Part shown: one piece after another, positions 1 to 24,855 of the stretch
Layout: every line of letters starts with the position of its first letter
How positions within the stretch are numbered: position 1 is the stretch's first letter
Assembly: GCF_947172395.1 (NCBI RefSeq)
Contig: NC_069100.1
Location: forward strand, 3,105,001 to 3,169,000
Direction of reading: 5' to 3'
From: Bicyclus anynana
Taxonomy: Eukaryota > Arthropoda > Insecta > Lepidoptera > Nymphalidae
DNA: 64,000 nucleotides
The notes under the pieces: generated by a model
What the model was told of the DNA's origin: nothing
Database searches by the model: none
Seen by the model: only the letters and a program-made list of their open reading frames with translations
Translations under genes and position numbers: made by a program

Positions 1-1369
1 TAATACAATGCCCATGAAAGATCTGAGGCATTGGTAACTCTAATTTTGTGTTTTCCTAATCTTCTTTATACATATGTTTTATCAAAATGTTGTATATAAC
101 TTACAAATTACCAGTACAATCTTATTGACGATTATCATAAAGTATACTTGAAATCATAAAAAAATATCCACCTTCTGGACCTTTTAGACTACAAATTCTT
201 GAATTATAAATTAATCATTAGAATTATACATTACATTGTTTTACTTTTCATAAAATAATTAATTAATAATTATCACTTTGAAAGAATGGATGAGATATGT
301 TACTTGCCAATAAGCTGCCTGCTTCAATATCCTTACAATGTATTTACCACTATATATATTACAGCAATAAGTATATAGAAATGAGTTTAATTAGACCTCA
401 TTAGTACAGAGCAAGTTATATCTAACTATAAGTTCTGTTGTGATCTATTTAGATAATAACTACTAAAAATAAATGAAAATTAAATTAGGACTACAATTAA
501 ATATATGAATGAGAAATATTCTACGTCTATATAAGTTCAGATATACTTCTAAAAAGATTAATAGTTATTTGAGTTACTAACTGCAGGCAAGAAGTTAATT
601 GATTGAATGCAAACGATATAACTGACCATTAGCTAAAACAACGTCTGTATACCGATAACAATGCATACACGCAAATATATCGAGCATATCAATGTGCTAT
701 TAATGTAAAAGATCCAAGTTTTACTCACAAATGTATGTAGCAGTCTGACTAGCGAAGTTGTATTCCATAGAATTCTGTCTGGCTCAGATGAATGACTCCA
801 TCATTGGAACGGCATTGTACTCGACGATGATTAACACTATTTAAGCCAAAGATATATACGGAGATATTTTATAATTTAACAAATTGAACACAATGTGCTT
901 ACTTCCTTTCTGACAAAACTGACACTTTATTACGATTGCGGCTGCCAAGCAAATTGCAATGCAATTGACAACGAGCTGCGCTGTTCAATCGCAATCATTA
1001 TTAATCATAGACTATAGAGGTAAAAAAAATTAAAAATAATCGGTAAAATAGTATATAATGTTAATAAAGAAACTAGATAGTATGTGCAATAAAGATTGTT
1101 ATTTGGCATACAATTTTAAAAGGTGCAAAATATGCATAATTAATTTAATGAGTAAACATTTTAACTATGTATATATTATAAAAATAACACTTTTCTTCAT
1201 ATCACCGGTTGTTGAAATACAAACGGCAACACTATTGAGAGTGTGTCAATGTCATTCTCATATTTTGTCAACACGTCATCTTGCATGTCGTATCTGTCAA
1301 ATGTAATAAAATAAACTTTGCAAAATTAAATATTTTGTGAATTCCTTGTGTAAGAGTGTTTAATTTAAA
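1..1369. other. Upstream region of delta-COP, AT-rich
   Basis: No coding gene is supported here. The part nearest the delta-COP start (about 1190-1369) is the likely promoter and 5' UTR; no clear TATA box stands out. On the minus strand a stretch around 725-845 ends in a good splice-donor pattern (TTT|gtgagta, near 730), and another donor-like site lies near 900, so a divergently transcribed gene may begin here with non-coding exons. That is inference only; the short ORFs in this region look like chance. Confidence 0.4.
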
Positions 1370-14929
<13,560 letters not shown>

Positions 14930-15064
14930 AATGCGGGTAGTGCGAACATATAGTATACTGTGAGCCCTGTGAGTTGGTTACTTGGCGGCCATGTTAGTGA
15001 CGTCACATCCTTATTGTGTCTTCTAAGTTGCTAGTTAACTAAGTACGTTAAAGTTATTAATGAA

Positions 15065-15400
15065 TGTGGTCATCGATCTATTAAAACGTGGATGCACAAT
15101 CCACGAAGAAAAAACTTCCCCACTCAATGAGTGCCAAACACAACTTCTTGGCACTCAATTTATGTAGCCGCATTTGCAAACTCAACTTCAAACTCCTTAA
15201 GGTTGAATTTGCTCTGAATTTAGGATTTTATTGAATATTGGACTATATTTAAAGGTCTTTAGGTATAATTTTCTTTACCAATAATTCTAAAACTGTTAAA
15301 GCAAAGTTGGCCAGTTTTACAAACAGTTTTACAGTTTTTAAAGTGAAATTTTCTACATGATTATGCGTCCTTTTGTTATAAGAAGTCAATGATTGTGGTA
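15065..15400 (+). repeat. Dispersed repeat, inverted second copy at 58985-59310
   Basis: About 330 bp. Shares CACTCAATGAGTGCC, ACAACTTCTTGGCACTC, GAATATTGGACTATATTTAA and ACCAATAATTCTAAAACTGT with the reverse complement of about 58985-59310, which lies downstream of Tom20. No coding capacity seen; the family was not recognised. Confidence 0.8.
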
Positions 15401-16814
15401 CTTACTTTTTAAATGTACTGTACTGTATACTGTGAGCCACAGATCTTGGGGGCTTATTAGTGATGTCACATCTAAATTTTTAACTACGTTGTTCAAATTC
15501 ATTTATTACAAGTAGGCTTAATACAATAACTTTTGAAACGTTATGTTTAATTATTTGTAAATACACTTTGTTTGAAAGGTAAAAATAGCAGGCTATAAAC
15601 TCAACTGTTGTTTTTTTTTAATTATCATTCCTTACAATATGTATTTAAATTATTATCCAAGCATCTTTGATGGTTATACAGAAAAGAATATAGGCTATCA
15701 GAACAATTACTGTTTCCGACTGGTAGACATTTTTTTAATATAGTAATGGCATGTTATAACTATTACTAGAATTGTTTTGCTAATAAATTGATTGATATTT
15801 GCTTATAAATTGACTATAACGAAAAAAGCTTTGAACGTAGCCAATTTACAGGACTCATGCTAGTTTGTAAGGGTCGGGTTTGTCCGCATCAATTTCGGCT
15901 ATTTTACTTTATAAATTATATATATTGTATTAATCCGAAATGTACGCAGTCCCCGGGCAATAAAAATATTATATTGTATGAATATTCTATGTATTCCATT
16001 ATTTTAAATTAAATGAATATTAAAAAACTTTAAAACTTAATACTATTTTTTTTAATTATTAGATCCTTGATCAGTCTGTTATAATACAACTTAAATATAG
16101 ATATGGATTTTATTAGAATACTAGATCTGATACTAATTAATGGGGTTGTTAAATTTTAGTCGTACCTACGTACTTTTTGACAAACGTTCAAAAATATAAC
16201 ATACAAAAGCAAAGAAATAAAAATACTTTTATACTTTTAGTAAAATAAATAAACTAGGTTTAGTACCTATAAAAAATAATCAATATATTACATAAAACAT
16301 TGCTTGAACAATAAAAATATATGCAGCATATAAAATGTATGGCACATTTAATTCGTTGTTTTTGGTGAGTTTTGCATCTGGTTATGTTTATAACAAGCCG
16401 CCATATTGGAATTTGCGTAACACGGAAACTTCAACTTTACGAACCGATCTGAACCTCAGTAACTCATGTTAGTATTCATTTCTTAACTACAATAATAATG
16501 AAACTTAAACATTACATTACATTTATGTTTTGCCATTATGCTACTATGATTATCTATATCTACTGAAAAAACAAGATGGCGTCTACCCATAGACAACCAA
16601 GCCTATACTAGGTGTCCCCTGCTTTAAAACGGTACGTTCTCGTAAGAATGTTAGGATAGATAATAAATTGCTTTAAGTATTACAGTAATATAGATCCATT
16701 CTATTTTGTTTTATTCTATACAAGTTAGGTTAGTCGATCACAAAAAACGAAAATACAATAAAAAACGATGTAGTGACTCATTAATTTAATGGCACATCGA
16801 GATACCTACATAGG

Positions 16815-16928
16815 TAATAAGGGCGCTGATGGTAAGGGATGATGCTGAATTGAATCTAAGATGAAAGCAGGCTAACTTGTTAGGATGAGGATAAATATCC
16901 ACACCTCTTTCAGTTTCTACACAACATC
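16815..16928 (-). mobile_element. SINE family 1, 3' fragment
   Basis: Reverse complement of the body of the tRNA-derived SINE seen whole at 40331-40648 (GTGTGGATTTTCATCCTC-like, GTTAGCCCGCTTCCATC-like, CTTACCATCAG-like), diverged. It lies just before the serine-protease homologue. Confidence 0.55.
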
Positions 16929-17004
16929 GTACCATTCACCAACTTACTGCCTATGTTAAACGTTCGTAATGAAGTTTTATTTCTTTTTCTTTATTTCATA
17001 AGTA

Positions 17005-18907
17005 ATGTTTTCAGACTTCCTCGCACTAAGAAACTATCAAGTGAACGCGAAGTCAGCCTCCGAGATAGACTACCCGTGGATAGCGCGAGTGGTGCACTCC
17101 CGGCAGTACTCCCGCCCACAGCTCTGCACTGCTGTGTGCATCGGCCAGCAGATCTTTATAACTGCAGCCAGATGTGTCACTGTGTTAGTATTTATACTAT
17201 TTTTAGCAGACTCAGAAGTGGATCACAAAAATACGGACACCAATGTCAAACAAGGTTATGATTCACAATATTTGTCAGGACAACTTAATTAACAAATCAA
17301 ACTGTAACCAAAACCTTAGTGGAGTCACGCACTTGCGAACGTTGTGTGTTGGGTTAAGGGCGCCCTTGACAGCTAACAAACCCCTCAAACCTCCACTCAA
17401 GTCACTCTCCCCGCGTATCCCAAGTAACCCATAAAGAATTACACAACAAGAAATGTGGACGGCTCGAACTCCACGAGTATACTGAAGACGACCGTAAAGC
17501 GAGTGCCATAAATCACAAGTCGGTCCCGCCCGATCGTTACCCCTCTCTAACTCCCCACTCTTTTCTAGCATTAGGCTTCTACTAGTACCTATATTTGCAG
17601 CCTCAAAATAACTTACACCTCACTGATATACCAAGACCAACGCCTCAAGCCCAAAGCGTTCGTGTTACCGACGAACAAGACGAAGCAGATGTATGACGAC
17701 GTAGGTTTTATCATCGTCCACGACGAGTTCCCCGGACAGTGGAAGGCTTTGGCGTTACTCGACGAACAGCGAACGGATAGAACCTTCACGTGGTTCGAAA
17801 ACATGGTATTCGACGAGTTTGAACACAAGGTCGTTGGGTATGCGAAATTTAAGGTGAATAAGAACTACCTACATAACCTAACGTACTAACTAATCCAACA
17901 AAATTTTGTGCCGTTTACAGATTTTCCGTGAATAGTGAATACTGAATTTTTTATACTTACGTACTTAGAAAATTGTAAAAAATCTCGAAAACTCAGCCAT
18001 CAATTTAGATATTTTGTTGTTGACTCTGTACCGACTCGTAAATCTTTGGATATTTTATATTTATTATAGGGTATTTTTGTAGTTTTCGAAAACTTAACAA
18101 AAATCTGTTGGTAGGTATACAGATTCCGAGATTAGCCCAAACAAACGAAGAACGCACTACTAAGCTTTTTGTTATATTATAATTTCTAGTGCACAAGAAT
18201 GGATCATAATAATGAATACTTCAGATTTATCTATTAAATGAACTAAATATCGCCTAATTTATGATCTAAAGATTGTAATAATATTGACTTAAAACAATGA
18301 TATTTTATACTAGAGATGGGGCACTAACATATCAAAAAATCTAGTCTAGCTTAATTCGGATCACTTTTCGCGGTGATTTTGTAGGTACAAAACCTATCTA
18401 TAGTATAAAATTATCATTGACTTAAAATATATTTTTTTACAGACAGACGAATCGTCTCTCGTATGGAAAAGGCCTTACCACCTGACGCAGTTAAAAGTGC
18501 ATGTCAGTCTAGACTTATGTCGCGAGATATTGATATACAACCAAAGAGTGGACGGTTTCGCAGTGCCGTGTTACCATTCGTGCACTTTAGCGCAATTCGA
18601 GGGTAAAGAGGGGAATACAATGCACACCAATTGTATGAATTACCACGGATCTGAGGGTAGTGCAATAATAAACTTGAAAACTAACAAACTGTTGGGAATA
18701 GCAACTTGGGGCGCGTATTTTAAAAAACACGAATTACCTGTCGGGTTCTCTATTCCCAATTCAGATAATTTCCTCGAAGACAAGATTTGCGCGGAAAAGA
18801 TACGCGACGATTCAGATTTCATCGTTGATCCCGGTTATTATCAGCAACTTTGTGATGATAATGGGAATAGGAGAATATTCAACAGAAATAATAAAAACAG
18901 ACACTAA
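17005..18907 (+). CDS. Serine protease homologue (trypsin-like fold, inactive)
   Basis: Three exons are supported: up to 17183, 17601-17853 and 18443-18907; joined from the ATG at 17005 they give 298 aa in one frame. The trypsin fold shows as YPWIARVV (start of the mature domain), CTAVCIGQQIFITAARC in place of ..LTAAHC, DDVGFIIV in place of DIALL, and GSEGSAIIN in place of GDSGGPL. The catalytic His is Arg and the catalytic Ser is Glu, while the Asp position is kept, so no proteolysis is expected. Such homologues in insects often act as cofactors or in immunity and reproduction; no specific role is shown here. The 5' end is unsure: a pyrimidine-rich acceptor (..gttttcag) ends at 17014, so the true exon may begin at 17015 with a signal-peptide exon upstream that I could not place. 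Poly(A) signal near 19137. Confidence 0.8.
17317..17450 (+). repeat. Dispersed repeat, inverted copy at 10230-10355
   Basis: In intron 1 of the serine-protease homologue; shares GTGGAGTCACGCACTTG and the following 100 bases with the copy before delta-COP exon 12. Confidence 0.65.
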
Positions 18908-19431
18908 AGTGTTTTTCAGATAGCATGGTTACGGTGACAATACTTAGAAAATTCTAAAAAAAAATACAGCCATCAATTGATCTATATGTGGGCGACAGTT
19001 GCCCTAAGATGTTCTTATTACGACTATTATCGTGAATTGCGGCAAATTTTCAAGAGTGAAACGAACTGTCACCCGCACCATCCTACATGAAACAAACTGT
19101 AGTAGAAGGATTTCTGTTTTACTGTAATTGTAGAATTAAATAAATTTACAACTGCAAGTAATTTTATAAAAATTTATTTCCTTGAACTTACGACTAAAGT
19201 GTATTGTTGTAACTTTGAGTTTCATTGTAACAAATTAATTTAGATTACAAATAAAATAATTTAATTTAATTTCAATTATTTTTCAGAGAACAGTGTTTTC
19301 TTGTATAGTCTTTACTCTTCATAATTCATTTCATGTTACAATAAAAATAAAGTTGCACCAATAAAATTACAACAGTTACTTGAGAACCTAAGATTATAAA
19401 AGTATTTTATTTTCTGTCGAAATTGAAGTAT
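18908..19431. other. Convergent 3' region
   Basis: Between two genes that face each other. It holds a poly(A) signal for the plus gene (AATAAA near 19137) and one for the minus gene (AATAAA complement near 19405). Nothing else seen. Confidence 0.6.
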
Positions 19432-22261
19432 TTAAGCATCATCTATTAAAAAATTGAATTTAAAATCAGAACCTGAAGCAGCAAATATAGCATTCTTTTT
19501 ATGTTCGATTTTTAAATTGGAATCTTTATTTTCATCTATGACAACACTTGCACTTGTCGAAGCAGTGTTGTCAGCTACATTATTTACTACAGAATCACAA
19601 TTTTTATTTTGGTCAATAGTTTTATCATTGTCCATTAAATCCTTTGGTATAGCAAAATTGAATGTAAAAGAGTTATTTCCAGTGGTTAGGAAAGCCGACT
19701 TTCGTAAAAATGTAGCTTTTGGCTGTACGGGGCTTTCAGATATCTTTATTTTGCTCGCCACTGAAAAGAATTATATTTTACATTAGAAAAAAAAAATTAT
19801 GAAGGCAACAGCTGCCTATTTAGAGAATGATGCTTACAAAAACGTGTTTTTTTTTTTAAATTTTCACATCAAAGTAAATAAAGCAAATGAAAAAAGTTAC
19901 AACAAAATATCAATACATATTTTAGATTTGTTCCTTACAATATTTATGCACAAAAATAAAATATTATCAATACAAATTCTACAAACAAAAAATAATTTAA
20001 AGCACTGAATAAAGGAATAAGATAGAACTTAGAAGCCATAGTATAGCATTGCATTTGTAACTTGTTTTTATATTTTGTTTACTTAATATGGACTCTATGC
20101 TCCTTAGATTAAAGGATGCAATTTTATCACATCATATTAAAACATTAACAACACAAAATTCATTGCAACTACATATTTAAGTATTTATTTTACGATTTCT
20201 TTTGTAGCATTCAGGATTAAACCCTCTGTTTACATTATTTTACCAATGTGTAGTATTGGAATCGTTTTTACTTTTGTTTTTACATTAAATGCAGACTATT
20301 TTGTAATGTTTTTTTAATTCTTTGAACTACAATTATTTATTTATTAAGTAATTACTTACAATAAAAAACATCTAGGACTTTATTAACAACATCTGTTTTC
20401 AAGGGATAAGATAGAGACATATGTTTATTTAATTATTCATCATTTCATTACACAACAGGGGGCCAATAATAACGTAGCAACATAAACAAGAGGTTATGTT
20501 GTTAGATAATTTGACCTAGTTTATTATTATTTGTGTCTATGCAATGTCTATCTCTTTCCCTTACTCTGTCTTGTAATAAAGATTTTTATTTATTTTGAAT
20601 TTTAATTATTACTTGTGCCTATGTTCTGTCTATCTTTTTCCCTTACTCTTGTGTCTTGTAATTGAGATTTTTTTTGATTTTAATTATTAACAATTATTAT
20701 TAACACACCTTATTTTTTAGTTTAATTTGGTTCCTAACAGTTAGCTAGGTATAACCAGGCACCTACTTTTGGCTAATTTCTTCTCCTCTGCTGCCATTTT
20801 TGCTCTGTAGTCTCCAAAATGTGTTCGCATTAACTGCCTTTTTCTTATCATTGGTTGATTGTTGTTCTTTAATACTGTTAGGACTTTCCAGGCTTCTTGT
20901 ACTGTAAAAAGAGAAAACATTTTAGTAACTAACTTCAAATGGGAGATTCTCTCAATCTCTAAGATACAAGTAGCGATGTGCCGAGTACGGTTTGACTAGA
21001 GTCAGACTCAATTCCTGCTTTGGACTCACCTACTCGAGTACCAATTTATTTTGATCCGAGTGTAAGTTTTAAACTCAAGCTTATTGCTTAAGCTTGAGGT
21101 TAGAACTTGTAATATACTGTTATATAAAAGTTTATCCCATTGCAACAAAACAGGGATCAATATGTTTGGATTGGCAAAGACATACCGCCAAGAGATTCAG
21201 TGTTCCGGTACAATGTCATGTAGAAACCAAAAGGGGTGTTACAAGCAGTGGCGTGCATAAGATTGTCGATCAGGGTATGCACTAGTAATAAAATTAGGCA
21301 AACTGGAAAAATATGTATTTAATAAGTACTAAGAAAACAACTCTTTGGGTATGCAGTACTTCGATGCATGTATGAAGTGCACACCACTGGTTTCAAGCTA
21401 TCCCCTTTCCGTCTTAGATTGCATCATCACTTACCATCAGGTGAGATTGAAGTCAAGGGTTACTGGTAAAGAATAATAAAAAAAATTATAATCAAAATCT
21501 GATAGTGATGGTTAACGAGATAAACATTATCATTCTTAGTCCGCCAACCACACTGCAGCAGTGTGATGGATAAAGAAGAAATAAAGAATTTTTTGTATCA
21601 TTAAGTTCTGTGTTTTAGCAGTTGCAACACACCAAACTGCCCAAGTATACCAGGTGGGATATGTTTTTGTAAATTGTATACAGAGCTTGAAGTTTGGTGC
21701 AATTATTTTAAAAGTGGCAACTCCATGAAAGGATTCATTGAATTGAAGATCATTGCAGCAACACTGGACATTAAGTTTGCTAATAATAGCAAGTCATGAG
21801 AATCTCACAATATTCAATATCAAATTTCACAACAAGGCATCTGTATTGTGAAAGTAAATGATGATTGAACTAATCAATTGGTAGTTTCTAATCAATCAGG
21901 GTATAGATCATAAGATAATTAGATCTGTGTTTTGTTTAGATATTTAAATATGGCTTATAAGAGTTGGCCTTCTACGGCGATATTGTGAAAAATGGTCATA
22001 AAAGTGGTTTTTTCTTATGTTAGTTCAAAAATTTATATGCTTACACCAATAATACAGTTATAAACGCTTACATTGTTTTTCATTTCCTTTTTTGTCAGCT
22101 AACGTCTTTTCTAACTGCTGGATGCACCAGCACAGTTGCAGTTGGAAGTCTCTTATTGAATCCTCAGGGTTTCCGCCGTCCGTTCCTTCCTTGTCGGGTT
22201 TGCAAGACTTTTGAATAGAGTTTGGCTTGCCCTTGCTGTGTAACTTTGTGGCTTTAGGCAT
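19432..22261 (-). CDS. UPF0488 family protein (C8orf33-like)
   Basis: Three exons on the minus strand: 22261-22072, 20901-20767 and 19760-19432, GT-AG introns, open joined frame of 654 nt, 217 aa (human C8orf33 about 229). Exon 1 carries a helical segment ([14 protein letters not shown]) that matches the family's WCxxQLE motif; exon 2 carries the most conserved block ([19 protein letters not shown]). The C-terminal exon is acidic and Ser/Asn-rich and has two copies of an aromatic motif, FTFNF and FKFNF, the second a few residues from the end as in the family. The function is not established. The MPKATK start fits the good ATG at 22261; no earlier in-frame ATG is needed. Confidence 0.9.
20525..20690. 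repeat. Tandem duplication, about 85 bp
   Basis: Two copies of a block with TCTATCTCTTTCCCTTACTC / TCTTGTAAT in intron 2 of the UPF0488 gene. The remainder of this intron (about 19761-20766) is AT-rich without features. Confidence 0.6.
21162..21475 (+). mobile_element. SINE family 1, truncated, interrupted by a MITE
   Basis: Body of the tRNA-derived SINE (CAAAGACATACCGCCAAG, TTCCGGTACAATGTC, later CATCATCACTTACCATCAGG). The head is missing. The SINE is broken by the element at 21246-21389. In intron 1 of the UPF0488 gene. Confidence 0.75.
21246..21389. mobile_element. hAT-like MITE nested in a SINE
   Basis: 144 bp with terminal inverted repeats CAGTGGCGTGCA / TGCACACCACTG, typical of hAT termini (CAGTGG..). 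It is flanked by 8-bp direct repeats GTTACAAG (21238-21245) and GTTTCAAG (21390-21397), one mismatch, the length expected of hAT insertion. No ORF. Confidence 0.8.
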
Positions 22262-22507
22262 TGTGCTAAATTATATTACGTAACTATTGCAAAAAGCGAA
22301 ATATACTTCAAAATCAAACTTCTTTTTACAATTACCCGTTTTAAGTTAATTTTGGTTAATTTTTCACAGTATCCCACGTTCTGTTTTTAAGCTTTTAAGT
22401 TAATGACACTTTGACAGTTGACAATTTCGAATTTTCCATGAAATTTATGTTTGGTTTGTCTATGCTATGACTCTATTTTGATGTTTGTCTATGATATATT
22501 GCGTGGT

Positions 22508-22580
22508 TTTTAACCGACTTCCAAAAAGGAGGAGGTTCTACGTTCGGTTGTATGTATGTGTTTATTTTTAAAAAATGAAA
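22508..22580 (+). repeat. Head fragment of the AACCGACTTC composite repeat
   Basis: AACCGACTTCCAAAAAGGAG then GTTCTACGTTCGGTTGTATG matches the first bases of the element at 46978. Confidence 0.7.
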
Positions 22581-23928
22581 GTAGAATAGCTTCTATCTAG
22601 CTTGCAATGAGATGAATGCAATGCAATGTGTATTTATGGCTGGATGTGGCGTATTATAGGCACAGATCACTACAAAATCTTAGACCATTAAAAATACTTT
22701 TAATGCTATTGTTTTTAATGGTCTAAGCTACAAAACAGTAAAAATTAAAGGGCTATAAACAAGTCAAAGAATTATTTATTTATCTGTTACAAACAAAAAA
22801 TAAGATTTTCCATAGACCAAAATATTTTCTTATAAACTAGCCTTATGGCTCTAAGTTCTAATCTTTTTGATGTTCACAGATTCCCTCAATTTTTGACATT
22901 TGGATTTGCAAAAATTTGTCGTCTGTTCAGTCCACAGATTAATAAACTAAAATTCTGTCCGTGTCAAAAAATATTCGAGACGAGTGAAATTGAATCATCT
23001 GTTATAAGATTTTCATTTTTCAATTGAATATCAATAAGTGAATTTTTCTTCAAAGTAGGAATCAAGGAGTATGCCGCTTGGAACTTTCGGAAAAATAACA
23101 CTGTCGTGGTAATTAACTACACATCAACCCTCTTTCCATTTCGAGAAATATAAATAGTCCCGTGGTGAGCGCAGTGTTTCAAACGTTTGTAAAAGAATTT
23201 TAGGTTAGACTGTATAAAAAGTTGTAAAATAAGGCCTAAATTACCACACATATTTTCTAAATAAAAAATTTAAAATTTTTAAAAAATATTAAAAAATATT
23301 CACATATTTTTAAAAAACGAAGGACATAATTATTTGAATGAGTGTTGCTGTTGATTCATTACATTTTTGTCACATAGTAATCATAGGTAGTAATGCAGAT
23401 TTCACAGCAAATTAGAATTTTATACATACAGCAATTTAAACCTTTTCATTTATCTGGTAACCTATTCATATATATTTCATACACATTACAGTACAGTAAG
23501 AATATACTCTCATTTAGATTTTACTAAACACCAACTATAACATTTATTTGTAATAAACTAGCCTACCTGTGTCTGCCTTTAGACCTCCTTAATCCGGCCT
23601 TCTTGCAAAATCTGTTCTTAGTAGATGTCTACTAAAAATAAACCACCTCTCTGCCAAATTTCATCATTGTACGTCAAGCGATTTTCAATATATCTAATGT
23701 GACCTTTCGCTTTATTAGTATTTTTGGTCATACCTTATAAATAAAGCAGTTGTGTGAATAAGATTTTTAACTAGAGTAGGTAGGTACATACATACAGATT
23801 ACATAAAGATACATAAAGATGTACATAAAGATTTCGCAGAGTAAGTGCATTTGTGCATTTGCGGAGTGCACACTGTAATCCCACAGAAGTTATTATAAAA
23901 CACATCTGCATCCAGCAAATCCTTGCGA

Positions 23929-24020
23929 CTGGATTCGCTGGATGCAGTTGGCTCAGTGTCGTGATGTTTGGAAGTCCCTACAAGGCCTATGTCCTGCAGT
24001 GGACGTTCATCGGCTGATAT
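23929..24020 (+). mobile_element. RTE-like 3' end fragment
   Basis: Plus strand reads RWMQ.AQ, VWKSLQ and VLQWTFIG-like pieces (with a small frameshift) followed by a stop and short ATG repeats; same family as 10520-10912 and 14534-14625. Confidence 0.65.
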
Positions 24021-24172
24021 GATTATGATGACATCTGCTTATGGTTATTTTACTGGTCGCAGATAAACCCAGAATAAAAACAAAATGGAGTGAGTCCACT
24101 GATTGAAGCTTATAGACAAAGTAAAGGTGGCTTCATCACTAACAGAGATCTTCCACTCCACTCCTGAAATGT

Positions 24173-24367
24173 ATGAATGCTGAAGATAATAACAATAATA
24201 TTGTGAAATGTGTGTTTCCCAGGTTAGTAGTGACCGTCGGAAGTTTATCTCTGTTTGTGGCGGCCAAAAATAACATAGATGCTCACCGCATTGAGAATAT
24301 GAAAGCTCGTGAACGCATGCGCAAGGCAAATCAGGGAGAATATCCTGATTCTTATAGGAAGTTGTGA
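24173..24367 (+). CDS. Small single-membrane-segment protein, unnamed, upstream of Tim10
   Basis: Not recognised. The coded part shows a hydrophobic segment (LVVTVGSLSLFVAA) followed by a basic tail (ENMKARERMRKANQGEYPDS), the layout of many small inner-membrane proteins of mitochondria. The exon probably starts at 24223 after a gtgtttcccag acceptor, in which case the true start codon is in an unplaced upstream exon; otherwise ATG 24173 is used. The end is also unusual: a strong splice donor overlaps the stop (TTGTGAGTAAGT). If GT at the first position is used, the reading frame joins at 24807 and ends Lys-Leu-Trp-Ser-stop at 24814-24816, just 39 nt before the Tim10 ATG. The residues are well ordered, not repeat-like, so I take it as a real gene. 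Confidence 0.6.
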   Translation: MNAEDNNNNIVKCVFPRLVVTVGSLSLFVAAKNNIDAHRIENMKARERMRKANQGEYPDSYRKL

Positions 24368-24431
24368 GTAAGTACATTACACTATACTACAGCCTTTCTT
24401 GATGAGTACTGTTTACTGAACTTAACTGAAG

Positions 24432-24615
24432 GTAGAAAATTCATGTCATTTCATTACTTATTTATTTTAAACTATGTATGGTTTGTTTATAAAATGCTAC
24501 ATAAAATACTTTAACCATATTTTGTAAGCTTATTAATCAAATTTATTTTCATTAATCTAAGAACAAGTCAATTATAATTATTATTAGGTGTGAAATGACT
24601 AGTAATTTATACCAT
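24432..24615 (+). repeat. Direct repeat, copy 1 (before Tim10)
   Basis: Shares AGCTTATTAATCAAATTTATT, TATAATTATTATTAG and GAAATGACTAG with 25838-26010 in the same orientation, with many differences. The two copies flank Tim10. Confidence 0.7.
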
Positions 24616-24855
24616 CAAGAAAGGCTGTAGTATAGTTTTGTAAAGCAGTTACAGGACTGTTGTAGTATATACTGATAAGTAATGAGAGAAAGTAGTCCTA
24701 AAATATTCACATGTGTTAAGCCATCATCAAGATCATGGCTTAACACATGTTAATATTATTGATAACACTCACATTCTAAAATGACATTTACATTCCAAAA
24801 TTTCAGGTGGAGTTAAATAAGGGGTTCCTATTAACATAAGTGACAATAAGCAAAC

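Larger units (their letters stand above)
14930..16950. other. Delta-COP 3' UTR and intergenic region
   Basis: No gene seen. The AATAAA at about 15959 is the best poly(A) signal for delta-COP, though it would give a 3' UTR of about 1 kb; earlier cleavage is possible. Holds the repeat at 15065-15400, a short LINE 3'-end fragment (about 15497-15550, TTTATTACAAGTAGGCTTA) and a minus-strand SINE fragment (about 16815-16925). The rest is AT-rich without features. Confidence 0.5.
22262..24172. other. Divergent promoter region and unassigned spacer
   Basis: The first 200 bases probably hold the promoter of the minus-strand UPF0488 gene. A head fragment of the composite repeat (TTAACCGACTTCCAAAAAGG) lies at 22509-22580, a small perfect-looking inverted repeat with arms CTTAGACCATTAAAAA at about 22678-22727, and an RTE-like tail at about 23929-24020. 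A first exon of the small plus-strand gene at 24173 may be here but could not be identified. Confidence 0.45.

Noticed and set aside
1058..1306. 82-aa ORF upstream of delta-COP
   Set aside because: Low-complexity AT-rich composition, in the likely promoter; no family features.
16969..17004. Signal peptide MKFYFFFFIS followed by a stop just before the serine-protease homologue, taken as a nonsense mutation
   Set aside because: The stretch is better read as the pyrimidine tract of a splice acceptor ending at 17014, so the stop would be intronic.
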